Assembly (NCBI GenBank): GCA_016930135.1
Contig: JAFGHM010000052.1
Span: forward strand, 1 to 34,619
Reading direction: 5' to 3'
Length of the DNA stretch: 34,619 nt
From: Thermoplasmatota archaeon
GTDB lineage: Archaea; Thermoplasmatota; Thermoplasmata; UBA10834
Shown here: positions 16,246-22,243 of the stretch, piece after piece
Position numbering within the stretch: position 1 is the first letter of the stretch
Layout of the letters: the number at the start of each line of letters is the position of its first letter
Program-made: the position numbers and the translations under genes
The notes under the pieces: generated by a model
The model's database searches: none
What the model was told of the DNA's origin: nothing
What the model saw: only the letters and a program-made list of their open reading frames with translations

Positions 16246-16256
16246 TTGGGATGGGG

Positions 16257-16352
16257 TCAATAGTCAGCTGCGGGCTCGATCTCGGGCTCGCATCCAAGGA
16301 GGTCGTAGACCTCCTCCCAGCTGTAGTGGTCTGCATCCACCATTCTCTTCAC
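16257..16352 (-). CDS. Possible 31-residue small protein
   Basis: From a GTG at 16352 the minus strand encodes about 31 residues including VDADHYSWEEVYDLLGCEPE and ending EPAADY. The frame is open back to 16382 with protein-like content (FPVECPQKVKRM), so the real start may be further upstream or non-standard. Acidic composition, a WEEVYDLLG helix and two cysteines in the longer reading (CP and GCEP) look like a real polypeptide rather than random antisense. A weak TATA-like CCATATCATC lies at 16399-16390. It may instead be a remnant of a larger gene. Function unknown. Confidence 0.35.
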   Translation of the reverse strand: MKRMVDADHYSWEEVYDLLGCEPEIEPAADY

Positions 16353-16438
16353 CTTCTGCGGACACTCTACGGGAAACCAGGGTCAATAAGATGATATGGG
16401 GAGGTCCGCGAAAGTGGTCCTGGACGTGGCGAGCCTTC

Positions 16439-18157
16439 TCATGCGACATGCCTTATGTGTACGGCCTCCCCTCGCTCGGCCAGCTCCATCTCCTCAGGAG
16501 TCATCCTTGCCACGCCGACCGCCCTGACATCCCCTCTGTGAGTCACTGCCACGTCGTCGCCTATGCGTATCTCGGGGCTGGCCTTCTCCACTCCGACGGC
16601 GAAGAGGTTGCCCTTGGGGACGAAGTCATCTATCTCCACGCAGTATGAACCCTGCTGCGCGAGCAGCTTCGCCCCGCTGATGGTCAGCGAGACCATGCCT
16701 CTTTCTCCCGTCAGCATGCCCAGCTGCTGTCCTTCCCTGATGATCCGCAGGTTCGGCCATCTTCCGGCGAGGGTCGCACGATCGCAGAGGGCATCGCCCG
16801 CTCTCCCGAACTGGAAGATACAAAGGGCGCGGATGTCTTCGATCCACCTCCTCTGGACCGATGAATCGGTGTCCTCGGGGCCGAGTCCCCGGAGTGCTGC
16901 CGTCAGCCTGTCGAGGCTTTCGTTGGACGAGGGCCTCCCGTCGGACGTGTCCACATGCTCGCCAAGTATCTCTCTCACGGGCTCTCGCTCGTCGCCCAGA
17001 TGGGAGATTATGGAATCGTATCCCTGGGTCTCCACCAACCACCCTACCATGTCCTTCACCATCTGCTTCTCGTCAGAGTCCCAGTGCCCTGTGACCGGGA
17101 TGTCGTAGTCCTGCGCCGGATAGAACAGCTCCAGCTCGCGGGGCACGATTCCGAGCGGAGACGTCACTATCACTTCGTGCACCAGTGAGGCCCTTCCGCT
17201 CGCCCGTACCGCCTCCCTGAAACGTCTGTGCGTTCTCGACATCGAATAGGGTTTTCTCGCTGAGCACGGTATCAGAAGCAGGATCTTGGCCCCGGTGGGC
17301 TTGATGTATCTCTCCTTCAGCCTCCTCCTCCATCTCAGGACATCCGGCCTGGTCAGCGATTCCTTCGAGCCCGCATGGAATCTGGCTCCCTTGACCGGGG
17401 AATGGCGCTCCTGCAAGTCGAACTCCCTGAGGTCCATCAGGCGCAGGTCCTGCACTAGCCATGGATCAGTCCGTATCCTGTTCTCGACCAATTCCCTGAG
17501 CCTTCCTTCCGAGATCGAGTGCCGGATAAGCCTCAGCTCGTTCTGCGCCTCCGCGTGGTTGTGCTCGAGCAGAGCCTTCTTGTCCCTCTTGCCTGAGGAG
17601 CAGGCAGGGCACGAGCACGGAAGCTCCTTCAAACGTTCGTAATCCAGGACACCAGTGCTCGTCAGATAGCTACCGTTCTCCGCCGCCATTATCAGCGGGA
17701 TCGAGTCGAAGATGTCGAAGCCGCAGTAGACCAGGAACGCAAGCCTGTTTGGAAGACCCGCGACCGAGCAGTACATCGGCCGCAGGATGCTCGCTCCCTT
17801 CTTGGCCTGCGCGACACGGTCAACGAATACATCCGAGTCGAGAAGCATCGGTGCTGTCTCTCCTGGGATATGCAGGCCTGACTCCTGCTTGTCGTCACAG
17901 AAGGGTGAGCCGCGCGCGCCAGGCCTTAGTAAGGCCTCCTCCGTGCGGGCGCGCGCATCGCCTGAGAAGACGGATTCGTCAACCAGGATATCTCCTGGAG
18001 GACCTTCCCCGACCAGTGATATTCCCAGGGACCCTTCTGGAGCGCTGTATCGATCTGACTGGACGAAGCCTATCGCAGGCGTCGTGTGAGTCCTGTCGCC
18101 GATCTCCAGCCGGCCGACCCTGGCCAGGCCGTCCCGCTCCAATATCTCGAAGCGCAC
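16439..18157 (-). CDS. arcS: Archaeosine synthase ArcS (TgtA2)
   Basis: 572 residues. ArcS modifies preQ0 at position 15 of archaeal tRNA toward archaeosine; in some archaea it adds lysine and a radical SAM partner completes the reaction. Seen directly: a TGT-like N-terminal half with a CSCPACSSG cysteine cluster, the ArcS-specific motif LIPCSARKPYSMSRTHRRF containing Cys298, and a C-terminal PUA RNA-binding domain from about residue 495 (YCVEIDDFVPKGNLFAVGV, VTHRGDVRAVGVARM). The catalytic Asp pattern of true TGT enzymes is not evident, as expected for this paralogue. It starts at GTG 18157, with TATA-like TTCTTTTTGTAG (18190-18179) at leaderless spacing, so it is transcribed apart from the upstream DsrE operon. 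Confidence 0.92.
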   Translation of the reverse strand: MRFEILERDGLARVGRLEIGDRTHTTPAIGFVQSDRYSAPEGSLGISLVGEGPPGDILVDESVFSGDARARTEEALLRPGARGSPFCDDKQESGLHIPGETAPMLLDSDVFVDRVAQAKKGASILRPMYCSVAGLPNRLAFLVYCGFDIFDSIPLIMAAENGSYLTSTGVLDYERLKELPCSCPACSSGKRDKKALLEHNHAEAQNELRLIRHSISEGRLRELVENRIRTDPWLVQDLRLMDLREFDLQERHSPVKGARFHAGSKESLTRPDVLRWRRRLKERYIKPTGAKILLLIPCSARKPYSMSRTHRRFREAVRASGRASLVHEVIVTSPLGIVPRELELFYPAQDYDIPVTGHWDSDEKQMVKDMVGWLVETQGYDSIISHLGDEREPVREILGEHVDTSDGRPSSNESLDRLTAALRGLGPEDTDSSVQRRWIEDIRALCIFQFGRAGDALCDRATLAGRWPNLRIIREGQQLGMLTGERGMVSLTISGAKLLAQQGSYCVEIDDFVPKGNLFAVGVEKASPEIRIGDDVAVTHRGDVRAVGVARMTPEEMELAERGEAVHIRHVA

Positions 18158-18178
18158 GCGCTGGGATTGACCGCACGA

Positions 18179-18190
18179 CTACAAAAAGAA
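18179..18190 (-). promoter_or_regulatory. TATA-like box of arcS
   Basis: Minus-strand TTCTTTTTGTAG, centred about 27 bases before the GTG start at 18157. Confidence 0.45.
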
Positions 18191-18224
18191 GTCGACCCCG
18201 AGGCCGCCCCGCTTGGGCTGCAGC

Positions 18225-18581
18225 TCAGAAGGTCGTGATCAGGTCGTGTTCGGCAATCAGGTCCTTCATCTTCGCGGACTCGATTGCCTTCAGGCCCTCG
18301 AACAGACTTGACTCAGGTATGCCTCTGGCCTGCAAGTCCTCCTTGACAACGTAGACCTGGACCTCGAAATCGTAGAGGTCCTTGGTCGCCTCGATGTTCG
18401 AAGGCATCTTGATCGCCTCGGGCTTCTGAGTGGCCACGGAGTTGAAGACGCCATCCTCCAGCATGAGCACTGTCGTCTTCATGCCGTTCACTGCCATCGC
18501 GAGTGCGAGCCTGAGGCCAGCGAAGGCCTCCTCGAGCCCGTATGGGGGCTTCGTGATCACCACCAAGAGGGATTTCGCCAT
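18225..18581 (-). CDS. DsrE-family protein without the usual cysteine
   Basis: 118 residues, DsrE/TusD-like fold: opening strand SLLVVITKPPYG, helix EEAFAGLRLALAMAVNGM, strand TTVLMLEDGV, and the QVYVVKEDLQARGI segment. In sulfur carriers of this family a cysteine sits just before the conserved ARG helix; here that place is Val79 and the protein has no cysteine at all. It cannot carry a persulfide, so a structural role in a hetero-oligomer like TusB/TusC is inferred. It is the last gene of the TusA-DsrE operon, six bases after the preceding stop, with a GAGGTGA ribosome-binding site overlapping that stop. Confidence 0.82.
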   Translation of the reverse strand: MAKSLLVVITKPPYGLEEAFAGLRLALAMAVNGMKTTVLMLEDGVFNSVATQKPEAIKMPSNIEATKDLYDFEVQVYVVKEDLQARGIPESSLFEGLKAIESAKMKDLIAEHDLITTF

Positions 18582-18587
18582 TTCCTG

Positions 18588-18947
18588 TCACCTCGCCAGC
18601 GTGACGAGCCTGTCGCTGTCAGCCACGAACCTGAATAGGTCGTTGGTGAGGCTGCCGACCTTCGCGCAGGATACCTCCTCTCCGCGTTCGAACCCCCGGG
18701 CCGCGTAGCAGGTCTCGCATATGGCCTGGTCTATGCCCTCCTTGCCCGCAAGCTCGAGCTCGTCCCCGACGTTGGGGAATCTCTTCGGCTTCTGCCCTTT
18801 CTTGACCGCCGTGACGCCCTCACCATATCCGAACATGTGCACGTTGTAGCCCTTGGCCTTGGCCGCCCTTGCCAACTTGACCGCGATGTTGGCATCCATG
18901 GCCATCATCGAACCCGTTCTCCAGAGTATCGTGAGTGTCTTCGCCAT
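18588..18947 (-). CDS. DsrE-family protein with conserved cysteines
   Basis: 119 residues. DsrE/F-like fold with N-terminal KTLTILWRTGS, helix AMDANIAVKLARAAKAKG, and the motif AICETCYAARG holding Cys77 and Cys80; a third, Cys94, follows. Position and context (ARG right after) fit the persulfide-carrying cysteine of DsrE/TusD. It probably passes sulfane sulfur within the complex formed by its operon neighbours. The start is preceded by a GAGGCGATG stretch near the stop of the upstream gene. Substrate tRNA, enzyme or pathway is not evident from this protein alone. Confidence 0.82.
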   Translation of the reverse strand: MAKTLTILWRTGSMMAMDANIAVKLARAAKAKGYNVHMFGYGEGVTAVKKGQKPKRFPNVGDELELAGKEGIDQAICETCYAARGFERGEEVSCAKVGSLTNDLFRFVADSDRLVTLAR

Positions 18948-18956
18948 CGCATCGCC

Positions 18957-19268
18957 TCACACTGTCACGGTCTTGTCGGTCCGCTCCATGATGCAGTCGA
19001 CCAGATCCTCGTATCCGACCGCCTTTCCGATCTTCAGGTCCGAGACCTGGTAGCCGCGCGCCTCGAGGTCCTCGTTCGAGACAAGGACCTCATGGGCGGC
19101 TCTGGAGAGCTTCTCGGCGGCGCTGCTGACTATCGCCTGATAGACGCCGTCCTCCACTAGGATCGCGCTTGCATCGTCTTTGCCGGAGAGCCTGCCCATA
19201 AGATGGGCAGGGTCCTGCTCCGTCGGGGATTTCAGAACGAGGAATGCGATTCGCACCATGTGGTCCAC
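18957..19268 (-). CDS. Small DsrE/DsrH-like protein
   Basis: About 103 residues from GTG 19268, or 100 from ATG 19259 (MVRIAFLVLKSP), which is also a good start. DsrE/DsrH-like elements are an opening strand, DDASAILVEDGVYQAI, and EVLVSNEDLEARGYQ. The residue expected to be cysteine before the ARG helix is Ser (residue 64 of the longer form). The GTG directly follows the TGA of the previous gene, indicating tight coupling. Probably a non-catalytic subunit, by analogy with TusB/TusC. Confidence 0.8.
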   Translation of the reverse strand: MDHMVRIAFLVLKSPTEQDPAHLMGRLSGKDDASAILVEDGVYQAIVSSAAEKLSRAAHEVLVSNEDLEARGYQVSDLKIGKAVGYEDLVDCIMERTDKTVTV

Positions 19269-19673
19269 TCAGCCGATGAACAGGGTCGTCTGCGACTCAG
19301 AGGCGAGCTTCAGGAACGCGGCTGCGCCCAGCACTTTCGTCCCGGGCAGAAGGTCGGTCTCCTTGACTCCCATCAGCTGCATCGTTGTGCTGCACGCGTA
19401 GAAGCTGACACCCAGATCCTTGGCCTGCTGCATCATCTCCAAGTAGCTGCCGAGGCCGATGCCCTTCATCCTCTTCACGAACATGCCCGTGAGCAGCCTC
19501 CACATGCCCGGCAGCTTCGGGTTCACCTTCTTCGTGACCAGCTTCGTCCCGAAGAAGCTGTAGAAGACGTGCACCTCCGTTCCTGTCGCAGCCGCCGTCG
19601 TTGCCAACATCAGCGACATCGTAGCCTTGTCGAAGGTCCCTTCGGTCACTACTATGCACAGTTTGTCCGTCAT
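19269..19673 (-). CDS. DsrE2-type (DsrE/F/H-like) sulfur carrier
   Basis: 134 residues with hallmarks of the DrsE_2 (DsrE2) family: KLCIVVTEGTFDKATMSLML, AAATGTEVHVFYSFFG, FYACSTTMQLMGV with Cys94, and GAAAFLKLASESQTTLFIG at the C-terminus. DsrE2 proteins are often encoded next to TusA and accept or hold persulfide sulfur; some have membrane segments but none is evident here. The open frame extends to 19886 through the TusA gene, but homology starts at the Met at 19673, which lies 23 bases after the TusA stop. Confidence 0.88.
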   Translation of the reverse strand: MTDKLCIVVTEGTFDKATMSLMLATTAAATGTEVHVFYSFFGTKLVTKKVNPKLPGMWRLLTGMFVKRMKGIGLGSYLEMMQQAKDLGVSFYACSTTMQLMGVKETDLLPGTKVLGAAAFLKLASESQTTLFIG

Positions 19674-19696
19674 GTATCTCCAACTCCTCGGCCGAA

Positions 19697-19960
19697 TCAC
19701 TTCATCTTGATGTAGAACTTCAAGATCTTGCCCTCCTCCTCCGTTCCGACTAGCTCGTTGCCGGTCCTCGAACACCATGCAGGTACGTCCTCCTTCGCTC
19801 CGATGTCGTCGGCCAACAGCTCCAGCACCTGACCTGTCTTCATCTCCTTGACCCTCCTGGCGAGCTGGACTATTGGCATGGGGCACATCAGCCCCCTCGC
19901 GTCAAGAGTTCCGTCCCTCTGCAAGGATATCTCTCCTACGGTTCTGGCAAGACCGCGCAT
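19697..19960 (-). CDS. TusA/SirA-family sulfur carrier
   Basis: 87 residues. The diagnostic segment LDARGLMCPMPIVQLARRVK carries the persulfide cysteine (Cys26) in the CPxP motif, and a second cysteine (Cys63) follows. TusA receives sulfur from cysteine desulfurases or sulfur-oxidation enzymes and hands it to DsrE-type partners, tRNA thiolation or cofactor synthesis. It is the first gene of the operon. The start at 19960 is chosen because the length then matches the family and a TATA-like AATGTTTATCTA (19990-19979) sits at leaderless spacing. A longer start at 20014 is possible. Confidence 0.88.
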   Translation of the reverse strand: MRGLARTVGEISLQRDGTLDARGLMCPMPIVQLARRVKEMKTGQVLELLADDIGAKEDVPAWCSRTGNELVGTEEEGKILKFYIKMK

Positions 19961-19978
19961 ATGCGATTCTCCGTCGTC

Positions 19979-19990
19979 TAGATAAACATT
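19979..19990 (-). promoter_or_regulatory. TATA-like box of the tusA-dsrE operon
   Basis: Minus-strand AATGTTTATCTA, about 25 bases before the ATG at 19960. An alternative TATA (ATTTTATACTTAA, 20052-20040) would serve the longer start at 20014. Confidence 0.4.
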
Positions 19991-20035
19991 CTCACGTGGC
20001 AGAATGGCAGGCATCTGGACGTCCTGTTCGTCATA

Positions 20036-20064
20036 ACGGTTAAGTATAAAATTGGCACTACCGT
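20036..20064 (+). promoter_or_regulatory. TATA box of the TrmB-like regulator, flanked by short inverted repeat
   Basis: TTAAGTATAAAAT (20040-20052) lies about 24 bases before the ATG at 20070, giving a leaderless mRNA. ACGGT (20036-20040) and ACCGT (20060-20064) flank it symmetrically and could be an operator half-site pair for autoregulation. The arms are only five bases, so chance is possible. Confidence 0.4.
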
Positions 20065-20069
20065 GCAAT

Positions 20070-20429
20070 ATGGTCGAGCCCCAGAAGATACTGAGCGGGG
20101 AGGCCTCATGCAGGGATATAGTCAAGTGCATCTATGGACTCACCGACTTCGAGCTCACCATCTACAAGAAGCTCATCAAGCAGAGTCCTCTCAGGGCGGA
20201 TGACCTCGCCCCGGTCTTCAAGAAGGACAGGAGCACGATATACCGCGCCCTGCAGAAGCTCATCTCCGCAGGCCTAGCTTTCAGGGACACCAAGTCGATA
20301 GAGAGGGGCGGCTACTATCATGTCTACTCTGCCGTGGCGCCTGAACAGCTGAAGGACAGGCTCCACAGGTGCGCCGACGACTGGTTCGAGAACATGAACA
20401 AGGCGATCGACGACTTCGACCTCGCATGA
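20070..20429 (+). CDS. TrmB-like winged-helix transcriptional regulator
   Basis: 119 residues with an N-terminal winged helix-turn-helix: GLTDFELTIYKKLIKQSPLRADDLAPVF, then recognition-helix region KKDRSTIYRALQKLISAGLAFRD and a wing ending YYHVYSAVAPEQL. This fits the TrmB/ArsR-type DNA-binding domains. The usual TrmB sugar-binding C-terminal domain is absent; only a helical tail follows. Cysteines at 14, 20 and 101 could sense redox or sulfur state, which is speculation. It is divergent from the tusA-dsrE operon with about 110 bases between starts, so control of that operon is the obvious inference. Confidence 0.82.
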   Translation: MVEPQKILSGEASCRDIVKCIYGLTDFELTIYKKLIKQSPLRADDLAPVFKKDRSTIYRALQKLISAGLAFRDTKSIERGGYYHVYSAVAPEQLKDRLHRCADDWFENMNKAIDDFDLA

Positions 20430-20468
20430 GTTCCAGCATCATCCATCGCACCGGAAGCGTTCCTGAAA

Positions 20469-20479
20469 ACCTTATATGC
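20469..20479 (+). promoter_or_regulatory. TATA box of the pyrBI-ferredoxin-AOR operon
   Basis: ACCTTATATGC, centred about 27 bases before the ATG at 20501; leaderless start predicted. Confidence 0.5.
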
Positions 20480-20500
20480 TGACAGAAGATTAGGTGCTTG

Positions 20501-21436
20501 ATGTCAGCAGGCTTCAAGGGGATGGACGTGGTGTCCATCCGTGATTTTTCGAGGGAGCAGATCGAGCATGTCTTGAAGGTAGCCGACAAGATGGTGCCTA
20601 TCGCGAAGGGGGAGGAGAGGAGTGTCCTCTTGGAGGGATACGTCCTCGGGTCGCTCTTCTTTGAGCCTTCGACGAGGACGAGGCTGTCGTTCGACGTGGC
20701 GATGACCAGACTCGGAGGGCGCGTGCTGGGCTTCGACCAGCCCACCGGCGCCTCGGTGGCGAAGGGGGAGACGCTCGCGGACACGGTCAGGATGGTCGAC
20801 GCCTACTGCGACGTCATCGCCCTCAGGCATCCGCAGGACGGAGCGGCCAGGCTCGCCGCGCACTTCGCAGACAAGCCCATCATAAACGCAGGCGACGGCG
20901 CAGGCCAGCATCCGACGCAGACGATGCTCGACCTGTTCACGATAAGGAAGGAGAAGAAGGACATGGAGGGCATCAACGTCGTACTGGTCGGCGACCTCAA
21001 GTACGGCAGGACTGTGCACTCGCTCTCGGAGGCCCTGGCAATGTTCGGCGCTCAGCTGACGTTCGTCGCGCCGCCGTCCCTGCAGATACCCAAGGAGCAG
21101 CTCAAACAGGTGGATTCGATGGGCCAGAAGCCGAAGATGAACTCGTCGCTCCAGGACGTCGTCGCGGATGCGGACGTGCTCTACGTGACCCGCATACAGA
21201 AGGAGCGGTTCCCGGACCCATCGGAGTATCAGAAGGTCGCGGGGACCTACAGGATAGACCTCGACCTCCTCAAGAACGTGAAGAGGGACATGATCATAAT
21301 GCACCCACTTCCGAGGGTGGGAGAGATCGCGCCCGAGGTGGATAGGACTCCGCACGCGAAGTACTTCGAGCAGGCGTTCAACGGCGTGCCCGTCAGGATG
21401 GCGATCCTTGGCCTGGTGTTGGGGGGTCTGAAGTGA
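20501..21436 (+). CDS. pyrB: Aspartate carbamoyltransferase catalytic chain
   Basis: 311 residues, normal length. It condenses carbamoyl phosphate and aspartate in pyrimidine synthesis. The carbamoyl-phosphate loop FEPSTRTR (residues 54-61), the ALRHPQDGAA segment, GDGAGQHPTQTMLDLF and the C-terminal MHPLPRVGEIAPEVD (aspartate-binding loop) are all intact. ATG 20501 is preferred to the adjacent TTG at 20498 given the TATA spacing. The stop overlaps the GTG of pyrI (GTGA), so both subunits are translationally coupled. Confidence 0.97.
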   Translation: MSAGFKGMDVVSIRDFSREQIEHVLKVADKMVPIAKGEERSVLLEGYVLGSLFFEPSTRTRLSFDVAMTRLGGRVLGFDQPTGASVAKGETLADTVRMVDAYCDVIALRHPQDGAARLAAHFADKPIINAGDGAGQHPTQTMLDLFTIRKEKKDMEGINVVLVGDLKYGRTVHSLSEALAMFGAQLTFVAPPSLQIPKEQLKQVDSMGQKPKMNSSLQDVVADADVLYVTRIQKERFPDPSEYQKVAGTYRIDLDLLKNVKRDMIIMHPLPRVGEIAPEVDRTPHAKYFEQAFNGVPVRMAILGLVLGGLK

Positions 21437-21888
21437 AGGAGTTCAAGGTCACGCCCATCCGGAACGGCACCGTCATAGACCACATCTCCGTCGGGATGGC
21501 CCTCAAGGTGCTCAGGATAGTCGGCGTCAAGGACGACGTCACGTCGACGGTGAGCGTGCTGATGCACGTGCCTAGCAAGAAGGCCGTGTGGAAGGACATA
21601 GTCAAGATCGAGGACCGCGAGCTGGACCCCAAGGAGCTCGACAAGATCGCCCTCATCTCGCCCAATGCGACCATCAACATAATCAGGGACTACAACGTGG
21701 CCGAGAAGTTCGTCGTCGAGGTCCCCAAGGTCATCAAGGGCATAATGAAGTGTCCCAATCCCGGCTGCATAACGAACAAGGATGAGCCGGTGGAGACCGA
21801 GTTCGTCGTCGAGTCGAAGAAACCGATAACGCTCAGGTGCGTTTACTGCGACAGGATGGCGACCGAGATTGCCGAGAACCTGCGCTGA
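21433..21888 (+). CDS. pyrI: Aspartate carbamoyltransferase regulatory chain
   Basis: 151 residues. The N-terminal allosteric domain (IDHISVGMALKVLRIVG) binds nucleotides. The C-terminal zinc domain has Cys107, 112, 136 and 139 (CPNPGC and CVYC), which contacts the catalytic chain. It starts at GTG 21433 within the pyrB stop region. Everything expected for the ATP/CTP-regulated holoenzyme is present. Confidence 0.96.
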   Translation: MKEFKVTPIRNGTVIDHISVGMALKVLRIVGVKDDVTSTVSVLMHVPSKKAVWKDIVKIEDRELDPKELDKIALISPNATINIIRDYNVAEKFVVEVPKVIKGIMKCPNPGCITNKDEPVETEFVVESKKPITLRCVYCDRMATEIAENLR

Positions 21889-21909
21889 CGCAGGGCGCGG
21901 GGTGATGGT

Positions 21910-22242
21910 CTGAAGCTCAAGCTGGACCCCATCAGGTGCATCTGTTGCGGGCTGTGCGAGACCGCATGCAGCCTCAACAGGGACGGCGTGCTCACCGCCA
22001 TGAGTTCTAGCATAATACTCCACATCGATGACAAGGCGGACTACTTCGGGCTCGTGCTGAAGACCAAGTCCGAGGGGCTGGTCCTGGGCAGGCCGGAGGG
22101 CGTCTCGTACGGCCAGCAATCCTCCGGCTCAGGAGGTCCGGGCGCCAAGCCAATCCTTCTGAGGGAGCCCTGCGACCTCTGCGGGGGAGATCCCAGATGC
22201 GTCAAAATATGTCCGACGGGCTGCCTGTCCTTGGAGGTATGA
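21910..22242 (+). CDS. Two-cluster ferredoxin-like protein; apparent CTG start
   Basis: About 110 residues. The first cysteine set CICCGLCETACSL and the second, CDLCGGDPRCVKICPTGCLSL, should hold two [4Fe-4S] clusters, in the arrangement of the electron-transfer subunits (CooF/HycB-like) that accompany aldehyde:ferredoxin oxidoreductases. The frame has no ATG, GTG or TTG between the pyrI stop (21886-21888, in frame) and ATG 21988, which lies after the first cluster motif. CTG 21910 fits, seven bases after the GG of a GGGGTGAT site (21899-21906). That CTG overlaps the TGA of a two-codon ORF (ATG GTC TGA). It is followed one base later by the AOR-like gene, its likely partner. Confidence 0.75.
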   Translation: MKLKLDPIRCICCGLCETACSLNRDGVLTAMSSSIILHIDDKADYFGLVLKTKSEGLVLGRPEGVSYGQQSSGSGGPGAKPILLREPCDLCGGDPRCVKICPTGCLSLEV

Positions 22243-22243
22243 G

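Larger units (their letters stand above)
16027..16256. other. Gene-free, hairpin-rich intergenic region
   Basis: 230 bases with no convincing ORF. It holds a symmetric TATA-like element (TTATAAT near 16142-16148) usable in either direction, and three inverted repeats between 16168 and 16245 that are listed separately. It could be a small RNA gene, a structured leader, or an operator region. Confidence 0.45.

Noticed and set aside
20504-21355. 283-residue minus-strand ORF
   Set aside because: Antisense to pyrB.
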